Source: Physcocola sp002396385 (GTDB lineage: Bacteria > Bacteroidota > Bacteroidia > Bacteroidales > Paludibacteraceae). From it: a DNA stretch of 50,595 bases. Made by a program: the position numbers and the translations under genes. The stretch covers positions 1 to 50,595 of the forward strand of contig CAMNDM010000025.1 in assembly GCA_946535435.1 (NCBI GenBank), written 5' to 3'. Shown here piece by piece: positions 28,066 through 35,965 of this stretch. Below the pieces are notes generated by a model that was not told where the DNA came from, searched no databases, and was given only the letters and a program-made list of their open reading frames with translations. How positions within the stretch are numbered: position 1 is the stretch's first letter; each line of letters opens with the position of its first letter.

Positions 28066-29298
28066 ATGAAAAACCCGAAAGACATCAACATTGAAGACTA
28101 CAGTTACGAACTTCCCGAAGACCGTATAGCCAAGTATCCGCTACCCCACCGCAACGACTCGAAGCTGTTGGTCTACAACCAAGGGGAAATCACTGAAGAC
28201 GTCTTCAAGAACATCAGCAGCCACCTGCGGGGAGGTATGCTGATGGTGATGAACAACACCAAGGTTATTCAGGCACGCCTCATGTTCCGCAAAGAAACCG
28301 GCACTCACATCGAAGTGTTCTGTCTGAGTCCGCACGAGCCTAACGACTATGCGCTGGCTTTTGTAGCCACCCGCCACTGCGTTTGGGAGTGTATGGTAGG
28401 GAACGCCAAGCGCTGGAAAAACGAGCAAACCCTGACGCTGCCCGTAACCGTACGCGGCAAAGAGATGGAGCTAAGAGCCGACCGCCACGGCGAGAACAGC
28501 CGCACCATGCTGATTGACTTCAGTTGGGACGACGACACGGTGAACTGGGCCGATATTCTTGATGCTTGCGGTGTTTTACCGATCCCCCCCTACCTGAAAC
28601 GCGATACCCAGGAAAGCGACAAAACCACCTATCAGACTATCTATTCAAAAATAAAGGGCAGTGTGGCTGCTCCTACAGCAGGTCTGCACTTTACAGAAAA
28701 AGAGTTCAACGAACTTGCCGATATGGGAATTGAGCGTGACGAGGTCACCCTTCATGTGGGAGCAGGAACCTTCCAACCAGTAAAAAGCGAGACCTTGAAC
28801 GACCACCAGATGCATACCGAGGTCATTAGCGTTGAACGCAGCACCATTGCCCACATACTGAAATTCTTAGGCAGCATTATAGCGGTCGGCACCACATCGG
28901 TACGCACTCTGGAAAGCCTCTACTACTTTGGCGCAATGCTTCACGACAACATAGATCTGCACGCCGACGAGTTGAAAGTAACCCAGTGGATGCCCTACGA
29001 GGCAGGACACACCATAGGAGTCAAAGAGTCGCTACAAGCCATTCTCGACTACCTCGACAAACACCAGTTGCAGGCACTGAAGGGCTCAACACAGATTATC
29101 ATAGCACCTGGTTACGAATTCAAAGTTGTCAAGGCCATGGTAACCAACTTCCACCAACCGGGAAACACCCTTATGCTGTTGGTGGCCGCCTTTGTGGGAG
29201 ACGATTGGAAGCGGATCTACGACTATGCGCTCACTCACGATTTCCGTTTCCTCAGTTATGGCGACAGCAGTCTGCTTCTGCCAAAAGGTTTGAATTAA
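28066..29298 (+). CDS. queA: S-adenosylmethionine:tRNA ribosyltransferase-isomerase
   Basis: 410 aa. QueA transfers and isomerises the ribosyl part of SAM to the 7-aminomethyl-7-deazaguanine at tRNA position 34, giving epoxyqueuosine in the queuosine pathway. Family motifs are in order: PLPHRNDSKLLV and VMNNTKVIQARL near the N-terminus, LPIPPYLKR, then SVAAPTAGLHFT, VTLHVGAGTFQPV, HTEVISV, VGTTSVRTLES and TNFHQPGNTLMLLVAAFVG, ending with YGDSSLLLP. It is about 50 residues longer than the E. coli enzyme, usual for Bacteroidota. Cytoplasmic; monocistronic between its promoter and the terminator at 29308. Confidence 0.97.
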   Translation: MKNPKDINIEDYSYELPEDRIAKYPLPHRNDSKLLVYNQGEITEDVFKNISSHLRGGMLMVMNNTKVIQARLMFRKETGTHIEVFCLSPHEPNDYALAFVATRHCVWECMVGNAKRWKNEQTLTLPVTVRGKEMELRADRHGENSRTMLIDFSWDDDTVNWADILDACGVLPIPPYLKRDTQESDKTTYQTIYSKIKGSVAAPTAGLHFTEKEFNELADMGIERDEVTLHVGAGTFQPVKSETLNDHQMHTEVISVERSTIAHILKFLGSIIAVGTTSVRTLESLYYFGAMLHDNIDLHADELKVTQWMPYEAGHTIGVKESLQAILDYLDKHQLQALKGSTQIIIAPGYEFKVVKAMVTNFHQPGNTLMLLVAAFVGDDWKRIYDYALTHDFRFLSYGDSSLLLPKGLN

Positions 29299-29307
29299 AG
29301 CATAAAA

Positions 29308-29340
29308 AAGCACAGCCCCACAGTTGCAGGGTTGTGCTTT
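29308..29340. terminator. Bidirectional terminator between queA and the carbonic-anhydrase-like gene
   Basis: AAAGCACAGCCC pairs with GGGTTGTGCTTT (12 bp, one G-T). T-rich tracts follow on both strands, so it can serve both convergent genes. Confidence 0.8.
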
Positions 29341-29365
29341 CTCCTTTTATAACAAGCGCATAAAC

Positions 29366-29923
29366 TTATTGTGCGTTGTCTTCAAAAAAGTTTTGTTCCT
29401 TGGCATCTTCCTCCCTAAACCAAGTTGAATAGAGGTGGTAGTTGTCGGCAGTACGCTTAATAATGTTCTCGATTTGTTCAGGAGAGATGTCTTTCACCTT
29501 TTTTGCTGGTACACCGGCATAGATAGAGTTCGGCTCCACCTTCTCACCCGCTTTGATCAAAGCATTGGCAGCAATAATGCAGTTCTCACCTATTTCCGCA
29601 TTGTCGAGAATAGTAGCCCCCATGCCTACCAACACATTGTTGTGCACAACTGCGCCATGAATTATGGCGTTATGTCCAACCGACACATTGTCTCCGATAA
29701 TAACCTTTGATTTCTGGTAAAGGGTGTGCAACACGACACCGTCTTGAATATTCACGTGGTTGCCTATACGTATAGAATTAACGTCGCCGCGAAGAATAGC
29801 ACCAAACCATATACTGCAATCCCGGCCAATTTCCACATCACCGATAATGGTAGCATTGTCGGCCACATAAACGGAAGGATCAATTTTAGGAGTAAATCCA
29901 CGTACACTTTTAATTAAAGCCAT
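29366..29923 (-). CDS. Gamma-carbonic-anhydrase-like (YrdA-type) hexapeptide protein
   Basis: 185 aa from MALIKSVRGF; a longer frame from 30058 gives an implausible Cys-rich extension, so I use 29923. The protein is a left-handed beta helix of hexapeptide repeats (IIGDVEIG, IRIGNHVNIQDG, VIIGDNVSVG). The three metal-binding His positions of gamma-carbonic anhydrases are visible at H66 (VVLH), H84 (VGHN) and H89 (IIHG). The C-terminal helix has NIIKRTADNYHLYSTWF. Many family members lack measurable anhydrase activity. Probably a trimeric cytoplasmic zinc or iron protein. Stand-alone gene. Confidence 0.92.
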   Translation of the reverse strand: MALIKSVRGFTPKIDPSVYVADNATIIGDVEIGRDCSIWFGAILRGDVNSIRIGNHVNIQDGVVLHTLYQKSKVIIGDNVSVGHNAIIHGAVVHNNVLVGMGATILDNAEIGENCIIAANALIKAGEKVEPNSIYAGVPAKKVKDISPEQIENIIKRTADNYHLYSTWFREEDAKEQNFFEDNAQ

Positions 29924-30086
29924 TGCGTTACTTTTTTTTATTTTTTCAGTAAATATACAAAAACAATAAGTCTCAAGCCCACACTTATTGAAAAAGGAAG
30001 AAGTACAACCCCTAAGACAGCAACAGAAGCAACAAAACGCACTTAATAATAGCATCAAAAAGCAACCGTTTAAGAAAATAAATGGT

Positions 30087-30094
30087 TAAATTTG
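30087..30094 (+). promoter_or_regulatory. Likely promoter (-7 box) of the PlsC-like gene cluster
   Basis: TAAATTTG lies 43 bases before the ATG at 30138. The -33 element is poor. It is the only TAnnTTTG box found between 29924 and 30137. Confidence 0.45.
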
Positions 30095-30137
30095 CGTTAT
30101 AGATGTAGTAAACACAAGGACAAAAAACTATACAGAT

Positions 30138-30704
30138 ATGCGAATTTCCCAAAAGATATGCCAGCTAATACTTAAAGTTACAGGCTGGACGGCAGAAAGT
30201 AAGATAGAAATACCCAAAAAATGTATTTTCTGTGTAGCACCCCATACCAGCAATATGGATTTCTTTATTGGCAAAATCGGCTACACATCGTTGGGGAACG
30301 TACGTCCGAATTTTTTAATCAAAAGCGACTGGTTCCGCTTTCCTTTCAACCTGTTCTTTGGTCCGATAGGCGGCATACCTGTTTACCGCGACAAAAAAGA
30401 CAAAAAGATGGTCGATGCCATTGTTGAAGAGGCTAAAAAACGAGACACCTTCCAACTCGCCATCACTCCAGAAGGAACCCGCAGCCGCAACAGCAGATGG
30501 AAGCGCGGCTTCTACCATATTGCCCAGGGAGCAAACATTCCCATTGTGATTGTTGCCCTCGACTTCGGGCGAAAGCGCGTCTATGTCAGCCACCAGGCCG
30601 AGATAACCGGAGACCCCGACAAAGACATCAAAGCCATACAGCGCTGGTATGTAGACAACGACATAAAAGGCAAATACCCAGAAAAATTCGCCATAGAAGA
30701 ATGA
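30138..30704 (+). CDS. PlsC-like lysophospholipid acyltransferase family protein
   Basis: 188 aa, a short member of the PlsC/LPLAT superfamily. Motif I is HTSNMD (H36 and D41), motif II lies around KSDWFRFPF and GPIGGIPVYRD, and motif III is TPEGTRSR (residues 110-117). These residues catalyse acyl transfer to a lipid hydroxyl in known members. It lacks a clear membrane anchor. It resembles the small acyltransferases often found in Bacteroidota whose substrate is not settled, possibly an ornithine or phospholipid acyl acceptor. The stop overlaps the next start by ATGA, so it is the first gene of a cluster running to 33848. Confidence 0.88.
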   Translation: MRISQKICQLILKVTGWTAESKIEIPKKCIFCVAPHTSNMDFFIGKIGYTSLGNVRPNFLIKSDWFRFPFNLFFGPIGGIPVYRDKKDKKMVDAIVEEAKKRDTFQLAITPEGTRSRNSRWKRGFYHIAQGANIPIVIVALDFGRKRVYVSHQAEITGDPDKDIKAIQRWYVDNDIKGKYPEKFAIEE

Positions 30705-32113
30705 CCAAACAACTCCGACTACTTATAGCCGTTCTTTCAGCAACATTGCTGCTAACCGCCTGCGAAGACGAACCCGACTTTAGCACAGACGGCCGCCTGC
30801 GCTTGTCGTACTCAACCGATTCGGTCAAATTCGAGCCTTTGGTTACTGGTCAGGCTACATCAACACGCACTATCAAAGTATGGAACAACAGTGGCGAGGA
30901 CCTCAAAATTGGGAACGTAGAGCTACGTTCTGCCTCAAACAGTTTCCAAATGGTTGTTGACGGGCGTTCGGGCACCAGCATCAACAACCTGGAGTTACTC
31001 AATGGCGACAGCCTCTTCATCTTTGTAAGGGCCAACCTGAAAGAGAACGAAGACAAGCAACCTGTTTTAATCAACGACTCGATTGTTATAACTTACAACG
31101 GGAATAAAGACCGTATCATTTTGAATGCTGTCGGGCAAAACGCAGTCGTCCTTCGCAATTACACCATAGAAAAAGACACGGTTTGGACCAACGTGCAACC
31201 TTTCCTTGTTTTCGGAAAACTGGAAGTGGCAGAAGGCGCAACCCTTACCGTTAAAGCCGGCACCGAGATACTGTTCCACAGAGGCGCTTCTCTCTCGGTG
31301 GCAGGAAAAATCGACATCCGCGGGAACGCAAGCGATATGGTTTTGCTGAGTGGAGACCGTTTGGACGAACTGAGTCCTGGTTTGCCTTATACCAACATTT
31401 ATGGACAATGGGAAGGCATCCGTTTCATGTCGACCAGCACCAACAATATTATGGAGGGCGTATTGATGCGCGGTGCGACATACGGCATAGAAATAGACAC
31501 CGCAGAAATTGTTGACAACCAATGGCGTCTGACAATTGCGAACAGTGACATACGCACCTCGAAAAGAGGAAATCTAAAAGTATGGAATGCGCGCGTAAAG
31601 GCATACAACAGCGTATTTGCCAATGGAGGTTCACAAAACGTGTTTCTTGCAGGCGGAGAATTTCTGTTCAACCACTGCACACTGAGCGAGAACAGTGTTT
31701 CGGCCCTCCGTTTCAAGGAATCGCTAGTACTTCAAGGCAGTGAGGAGCGCCCCATCAGCAACGCTCAGTTCAACAACTGCATCATAAACGGCAGTTCAAG
31801 CAACGAGGTTGAGGTAGACGGTTCCGACTGGTGTACCTACAGCATCAACAACAGTCTTGTGAACACAACAAGTGAAGACACAGCCAGTTTCTATAAACAA
31901 TGCCTATTCAACAAAAGTGCGGGTTTTAGTTTCCGCCCCAAATACTACTACGATTTCCACATCGACAGCATCAGTTTCGCCCGTAACATAGGCGATTCAA
32001 CGCTGGTGAAAGTGTACCCTGAATGTGCGACAGACCTTGACGGGAACATACGTCAGAAAGGGAAGACCGATGCCGGCGCATACACCTTCGAGGGAGAAAA
32101 GTCAGGGAAATAA
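30701..32113 (+). CDS. Beta-helix lipoprotein of unknown function
   Basis: 470 aa from ATG 30701, the start that overlaps the previous stop. An in-frame start at 30497 lies inside the acyltransferase gene and is rejected. The lipobox LLTAC puts the modified Cys at residue 21, so this is a surface or periplasmic lipoprotein. Residues ~30-150 look like an Ig-like beta sandwich (TRTIKVWNNSGEDLKIGNV). The rest has the turns of a right-handed parallel beta helix (LEVAEGATLTVKAGTEI, LSVAGKIDIRGNA, GATYGIEIDTAEI, FNNCIINGSSSNEVEVDG). It closes with ATDLDGNIRQKGKTDAGAY, the strand common at the end of such helices. No catalytic residues recognised; similar folds bind or cleave polysaccharide. Confidence 0.88.
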   Translation: MTKQLRLLIAVLSATLLLTACEDEPDFSTDGRLRLSYSTDSVKFEPLVTGQATSTRTIKVWNNSGEDLKIGNVELRSASNSFQMVVDGRSGTSINNLELLNGDSLFIFVRANLKENEDKQPVLINDSIVITYNGNKDRIILNAVGQNAVVLRNYTIEKDTVWTNVQPFLVFGKLEVAEGATLTVKAGTEILFHRGASLSVAGKIDIRGNASDMVLLSGDRLDELSPGLPYTNIYGQWEGIRFMSTSTNNIMEGVLMRGATYGIEIDTAEIVDNQWRLTIANSDIRTSKRGNLKVWNARVKAYNSVFANGGSQNVFLAGGEFLFNHCTLSENSVSALRFKESLVLQGSEERPISNAQFNNCIINGSSSNEVEVDGSDWCTYSINNSLVNTTSEDTASFYKQCLFNKSAGFSFRPKYYYDFHIDSISFARNIGDSTLVKVYPECATDLDGNIRQKGKTDAGAYTFEGEKSGK

Positions 32114-32152
32114 AACTGAGGACAGGCGACAACTACTTAACCGAAGTAAAAA

Positions 32153-33313
32153 ATGAAAGTACACAAACATTTGATAAGGCTACTGACGTGTGCGACACTT
32201 TGCAGTTGCACGGTCGCTCCCCAAGACGCACCTTCAACCCCTCAGAAATTCGCAGAAGAGGCAGAAGTACAACCAGAAGAGATAAGGGTCTGCAAAGGAG
32301 CGGAACAAGCCATTACCGACATGCAAAACGACAAAGACGAGCCTGAAACAATAAGCGGTACCGAACGTTTACGACTTGTCTCTTACAACTGCGAAAACTT
32401 ATACGACACCGAAGACGACCCGAACACCAACGACGACGAATTCACGCCCGACGGAGAAAAAAATTGGACCAAAGGCCGTTACAAAATCAAACTGATTAAC
32501 GTGGCAAAAGCTATCAGGGCGGCAGGCAACGGCACTCTACCCGCCATAGTAGGTCTTTTAGAGGTGGAAAACAAGACAGTCTTGAACGACCTACGCAATC
32601 AAGATGCGCTTAAACCTGCCAATTACCGCTATGTGCACAAAGACAGTCCAGACAAACGGGGTATTGACGTAGCCCTGCTTTACAATAAAGACAAAATAAA
32701 GTTGCTGGACCAGAAATGGATTCCTGTACGATTAAGCGCCAAAAACCGCGCACGCGATATTCTGTATGCCAAGTGCCAGCTTGAAAACGGTAGTGTGCTG
32801 CACGTGCTTGTCAACCACTGGCCATCGATGCGGGAGGGGCAGACTGAGAGCGAAGACAAACGCATTGCCGCGGCAAAGGCTGTCCTGCATATAGTCGACA
32901 GTCTGCGCAAAGCAGAAGACGGGGCGAACATTGTGCTGATGGGCGATTTCAACAGCACCCACTCACAAGCCGCTTTAGCGAACGTTCTGAAAGTAAATCA
33001 CTATAACAAATCGAAGGGGAAAGGTTCCCTCTGCGACCTGACCAGCCGCTACGACGGGAATGACAACATAGGCAGCCATAAGTATGGCGGCAAATGGGAT
33101 GTGCTGGACCACATGATTGTAGATGGCGGCATGTTAGACAAAAACGCCCGCCTTTTCACGACCCCTTACAGCAGCCACATCTGCCACGAGCAGTTCTTGT
33201 TGACCCAGTCGAAGAATGGCTACTATTCTCCTAAACGTGGTTTCAAAGGCAACACTTGGACCAGCGGTTACAGCGATCACCTGCCTGTCAGCCTTGACAT
33301 CTATATCCGATAA
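32153..33313 (+). CDS. Endonuclease/exonuclease/phosphatase-family lipoprotein
   Basis: 386 aa. The N-terminus (ATLCSC) is a plausible lipobox with Cys 19, followed by a ~50-residue acidic linker. The catalytic domain starts at about residue 72 and has the EEP signatures in order: LRLVSYNCENLYDT, GLLEVENK, KRGIDVALLYN, VLVNHWPS, VLMGDFNSTHS and, at the C-terminus, YSDHLPV. Metal-binding Asn, Glu, Asp and His are all present, so it should be active on a phosphodiester or phosphomonoester. Whether the substrate is DNA, RNA or a lipid head group cannot be told. An exported nuclease is common in Bacteroidota. It lies 39 bases after the beta-helix lipoprotein gene, in the same cluster. Confidence 0.9.
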   Translation: MKVHKHLIRLLTCATLCSCTVAPQDAPSTPQKFAEEAEVQPEEIRVCKGAEQAITDMQNDKDEPETISGTERLRLVSYNCENLYDTEDDPNTNDDEFTPDGEKNWTKGRYKIKLINVAKAIRAAGNGTLPAIVGLLEVENKTVLNDLRNQDALKPANYRYVHKDSPDKRGIDVALLYNKDKIKLLDQKWIPVRLSAKNRARDILYAKCQLENGSVLHVLVNHWPSMREGQTESEDKRIAAAKAVLHIVDSLRKAEDGANIVLMGDFNSTHSQAALANVLKVNHYNKSKGKGSLCDLTSRYDGNDNIGSHKYGGKWDVLDHMIVDGGMLDKNARLFTTPYSSHICHEQFLLTQSKNGYYSPKRGFKGNTWTSGYSDHLPVSLDIYIR

Positions 33314-33332
33314 ATATACAGGGAAACAAGTC

Positions 33333-33848
33333 ATGAAAAACTTTGCCGCCATCGACTTTGAGACCGCCAACAACGAGCCTACCAGTGTTTGCAGTGTGGG
33401 TATCGTCATCTATCGCGACGGTATCGAGACTGAACGTTTCTACAGTCTTATAAAACCAGAGCCCGAATACTACAACTACTTCTGTACAAGGACGCACGGG
33501 CTGAACGAGGATGACACCAGAAACGCCCCCGTCTTTCCGGATGTATGGAAACAGATTGCGCCAAAATTGGAAGGTCTGCCACTTGTCGCACACAACAAGG
33601 CTTTTGACCAGACATGTTTGAAAGCCGTTATGCGTATGTACCAGATGGATTACATATACGACGACTTCTACTGCACACTATCGCAAGCCCGGAAGACGTT
33701 TGGCCGTAGTTTAGGCGATTGCAAACTACCCACCGTGGCCCATGCCTGTGGCTACGAACTCTCAAACCACCACAACGCTTTGGCCGATGCGGAAGCCTGT
33801 GCTGCCATTGCGCTAAAAATTATACCTGAGCCAGAAGGAACTGTCTAG
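33333..33848 (+). CDS. DEDDh-type 3'-5' exonuclease (DnaQ-like)
   Basis: 171 aa from MKNFAAIDFETANN, 19 bases after the previous stop. A longer frame starting at 33216 lies within that gene and is rejected. The four acidic residues and the His of the DEDDh family are visible: D8 and E10 in AIDFET, D92 in HNKAFD, H147 and D152 in HNALADAEA. It is a single-domain member like the epsilon-type exonucleases found next to DNA-repair genes. Cytoplasmic, likely acting in proofreading or repair. Last gene of the plus-strand cluster from 30138. Confidence 0.92.
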   Translation: MKNFAAIDFETANNEPTSVCSVGIVIYRDGIETERFYSLIKPEPEYYNYFCTRTHGLNEDDTRNAPVFPDVWKQIAPKLEGLPLVAHNKAFDQTCLKAVMRMYQMDYIYDDFYCTLSQARKTFGRSLGDCKLPTVAHACGYELSNHHNALADAEACAAIALKIIPEPEGTV

Positions 33849-33990
33849 GAGTAAATTTAATAGTGAAAGAGATACCTTAGCCTCACAGAAAACCTATCAG
33901 GAAAACAGTAATAATTACAATAGCAGAAAAAAATCTATTCTGCTCACTTTTATGGTCGCTTTTGCTCTTTTTCAATATAAAAAACCACCC

Positions 33991-33998
33991 TACTTTTG
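33991..33998 (+). promoter_or_regulatory. Likely -7 box upstream of the 313-aa gene
   Basis: TACTTTTG with a T-rich element about 19 bases upstream. It gives a leader of roughly 118 bases. The rest of the 33849-34123 gap shows nothing else. Confidence 0.4.
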
Positions 33999-34123
33999 TT
34001 GCAAGAAAATTAACAACAAAATACGGAAATCAATATTATAAACAAAAGTATTAACCTCTCTATCTAGGTCCGTGTTCTTACAAACGTAAAACACCCTAAT
34101 AGTACAAACACACTTCAAGAACT

Positions 34124-35065
34124 ATGGCAACAAAAACAATTACCGGTTCATGGAAAGCGAACCGCGACGGAAGAATCAGTGCTAACGCATACGCTATATG
34201 CTCCGATATTCTAACCCTTGACAACGATGGCCGTGTATTCCGACAATTCGACACGACCAAAGTAATTGACAAGGGCGACGACATGAAAGAAAAATACCGC
34301 GTGATAGTAACATTGGTTGGCAGATACACCTTAGAAGGCGACGTGCTCCGTTTTAACGATATGAATCCACGCTTTGAGAATGCCGAATATGCGATTGAAG
34401 GTAGCTCACCAGAAAAGAAAAAGGCCATAGACACCACCGAATCACACGAGAAATACAAGGCTATTTTGAAAAGTTTGATAGCGGAAGTGATGATGAACAA
34501 GGCCCAAGAATGCCAACAGGGGAATTCCGGCAACATACCGCCCTGCCATGTTAGAGTGGAAAACAACCAACTGGTTATGAAGTGGGAGGGTTACGACGCC
34601 GAAGACCGAATGGACCAGTGCGAAGAACCCGCCAACCTGAATCGGACAGAACCGGCAATACCAGTTGAGAAGGCACTCAACTCGGTAGCCGACCGCTTTT
34701 TCAGAGCCGTCACCGAAGGCGACTGCACCTATTTGAACAATGTCTCCCTCTTTATGCCTTGCGGCATTGAGAAAAACGGGGACAACACCACCCTCAAAAT
34801 AGAGCCGCTTGTTGCTGGAAACATGAAACTCATTGTGATCTTTACCGATAAAATCACCATGGGAAAAACCGAATTAAAACAAGGAAGAATGGGTATTCGA
34901 TCTGTATATATGCAGGAACTAAGCCAAATGATGGAACCTTTTGACGGCATATGTGTCAACCCTGTTAACGGAAAATCGATCTGCCTCAGGCAAGAAATGG
35001 TTGAGGCAATGGCAACTGGCAGATGGGGCGGCATTGACGACAACGGTCACCCCGTTATAAAATAG
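34124..35065 (+). CDS. Uncharacterised two-domain protein (lipocalin-like plus SseB-like)
   Basis: 313 aa, no signal peptide or membrane segment, so cytoplasmic. Residues 6-75 (GSWKANRDGRI, ILTLDNDGRVFRQF, VGRYTLEGDVLRF) have the look of a lipocalin-like beta barrel. Residues ~165-313 have the arrangement of SseB-family domains (ALNSVADRFFRAV, IVIFTDKITMG, FDGICVNPVNGKSICL). I recognise the pattern only loosely. The middle holds two Cys clusters (CQQG, PPCHV). Monocistronic: it has its own -7 box and a strong terminator at 35112. Confidence 0.75.
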   Translation: MATKTITGSWKANRDGRISANAYAICSDILTLDNDGRVFRQFDTTKVIDKGDDMKEKYRVIVTLVGRYTLEGDVLRFNDMNPRFENAEYAIEGSSPEKKKAIDTTESHEKYKAILKSLIAEVMMNKAQECQQGNSGNIPPCHVRVENNQLVMKWEGYDAEDRMDQCEEPANLNRTEPAIPVEKALNSVADRFFRAVTEGDCTYLNNVSLFMPCGIEKNGDNTTLKIEPLVAGNMKLIVIFTDKITMGKTELKQGRMGIRSVYMQELSQMMEPFDGICVNPVNGKSICLRQEMVEAMATGRWGGIDDNGHPVIK

Positions 35066-35111
35066 ACGCACAGTGGCTTCAACCCTGTTATAGAAAAACT
35101 GGATTAAACGC

Positions 35112-35143
35112 AGAAGTTTTCCACCAACTGGTGGGAAACTTCT
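35112..35143 (+). terminator. Terminator of the 313-aa gene
   Basis: A 14-bp stem (AGAAGTTTTCCACC with GGTGGGAAACTTCT, one G-T), 4-base loop, followed by TTTTTT. Confidence 0.9.
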
Positions 35144-35312
35144 TTTTTTAGAACGGATATTTAAGCCCTATCACCTTTTCCCCGCCAGATATGCCGATGA
35201 AGGTTCTGCCACGCATTCTTTTTCATGTAAAAAAGTCCATTACTGAAAAAAAACAGCATTTTGTTTAAATAAAACGCTTGCAATGGGAAATAAATCGTAA
35301 TATTACAACCGA

Positions 35313-35353
35313 TTTAGTAGTTGAACTACTAAAGAATGTTTGAATTATACTTG
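35313..35353 (+). promoter_or_regulatory. Perfect palindrome overlapping a promoter
   Basis: Bases 35313-35333 are a perfect 21-base palindrome with arms TTTAGTAGTT and AACTACTAAA around a single G. A near -7 box, TATACTTG, lies at 35346-35353, and the TTG inside the palindrome is 22 bases upstream of it. The palindrome therefore covers the -33 position, the place for a repressor or an activator site. It lies in the 402-base gap 35066-35467 before the Por-tail gene. Confidence 0.5.
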
Positions 35354-35363
35354 AGAAACACAC

Positions 35364-35409
35364 AGGAGGAGGTTGGTAAAAGGTGCCGAATTTTCACGGC
35401 AGCCCTCCA
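35364..35409 (+). other. Structured 5' leader of the Por-tail/beta-helix operon
   Basis: Two nested stems can form: outer GGAGG (35365-35369) with CCTCC (35404-35408), inner TGCCG (35384-35388) with CGGCA (35397-35401) around AATTTTCA. It starts just after the predicted transcript start and lies about 60 bases before the ATG. No known riboswitch class is recognised. Confidence 0.4.
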
Positions 35410-35467
35410 CGAACACAACGTTATGTGATTTCACCTGCAGTAAGAAACCAATTTAGTAATTAGTAGT

Positions 35468-35965
35468 ATGAAAACCATTAGAACCATTCTTCCGGTATTG
35501 GCGCTAGCCCTTGTGTGCAACGCATGGGGAGAAAATCCCACGGCTAAGATTTCGGTAGAAACAAAGGAAGGCTTGAACACGTACGAGATGTACGATTCGG
35601 GGAAAATGTATTTTTCGGGCAACAACCTGGTTATAGAGACATCGGAAAACGGCGAGAACAAACAACTAGCAAAGTTCAAGCTAGCCGACATAAACAAGCT
35701 GTTATTCTTTAGCGAAGAGACTGCTAGCCATAACATCGGGAATAGAACTCTTTCTCTGGAAATATATCCGAATCCGTCTTCCGACTATCTCAACGTCAGT
35801 CTGCCAACTGTGAACAGCTATCCATACAATGTTTTCTCTGCGAACGGAAGCATTGTGAAAACCGGCCAGATAACCAATGGTGGCAAAATAGACATACAGT
35901 CGCTCACACCTGGCATCTACTTCCTCCAAATCGGCAACGTTTACATTAAATTCAGCAAAATATGA
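35468..35965 (+). CDS. Short secreted protein with Por-type (T9SS type A) sorting tail
   Basis: 165 aa. Residues 1-21 are a signal peptide (VLALALVCNAWG). Residues 25-82 form a small beta module ending ADINKLLFF, of the kind that precedes sorting tails. Residues 97-165 are a Por_Secre_tail domain: LEIYPNPSSDYLNV, then NVFSANGSIVKTG and LTPGIYFLQIG. The tail directs export by the type IX system. There is no passenger domain beyond the beta module, which is unusual. The stop overlaps the start of the next gene by ATGA. Confidence 0.9.
   Translation: MKTIRTILPVLALALVCNAWGENPTAKISVETKEGLNTYEMYDSGKMYFSGNNLVIETSENGENKQLAKFKLADINKLLFFSEETASHNIGNRTLSLEIYPNPSSDYLNVSLPTVNSYPYNVFSANGSIVKTGQITNGGKIDIQSLTPGIYFLQIGNVYIKFSKI

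Noticed and set aside
29924..30058. Upstream start of the carbonic-anhydrase-like gene
   Set aside because: The extension is Cys-rich nonsense and the hexapeptide protein begins cleanly at 29923.
30497..30700. Upstream start of the beta-helix lipoprotein
   Set aside because: It lies inside the acyltransferase gene and hides the signal peptide.
35364..35409. Cobalamin riboswitch
   Set aside because: A GGTG...GCAGCCC-like run is present, but the element is far too short and lacks the B12 box and other core parts.
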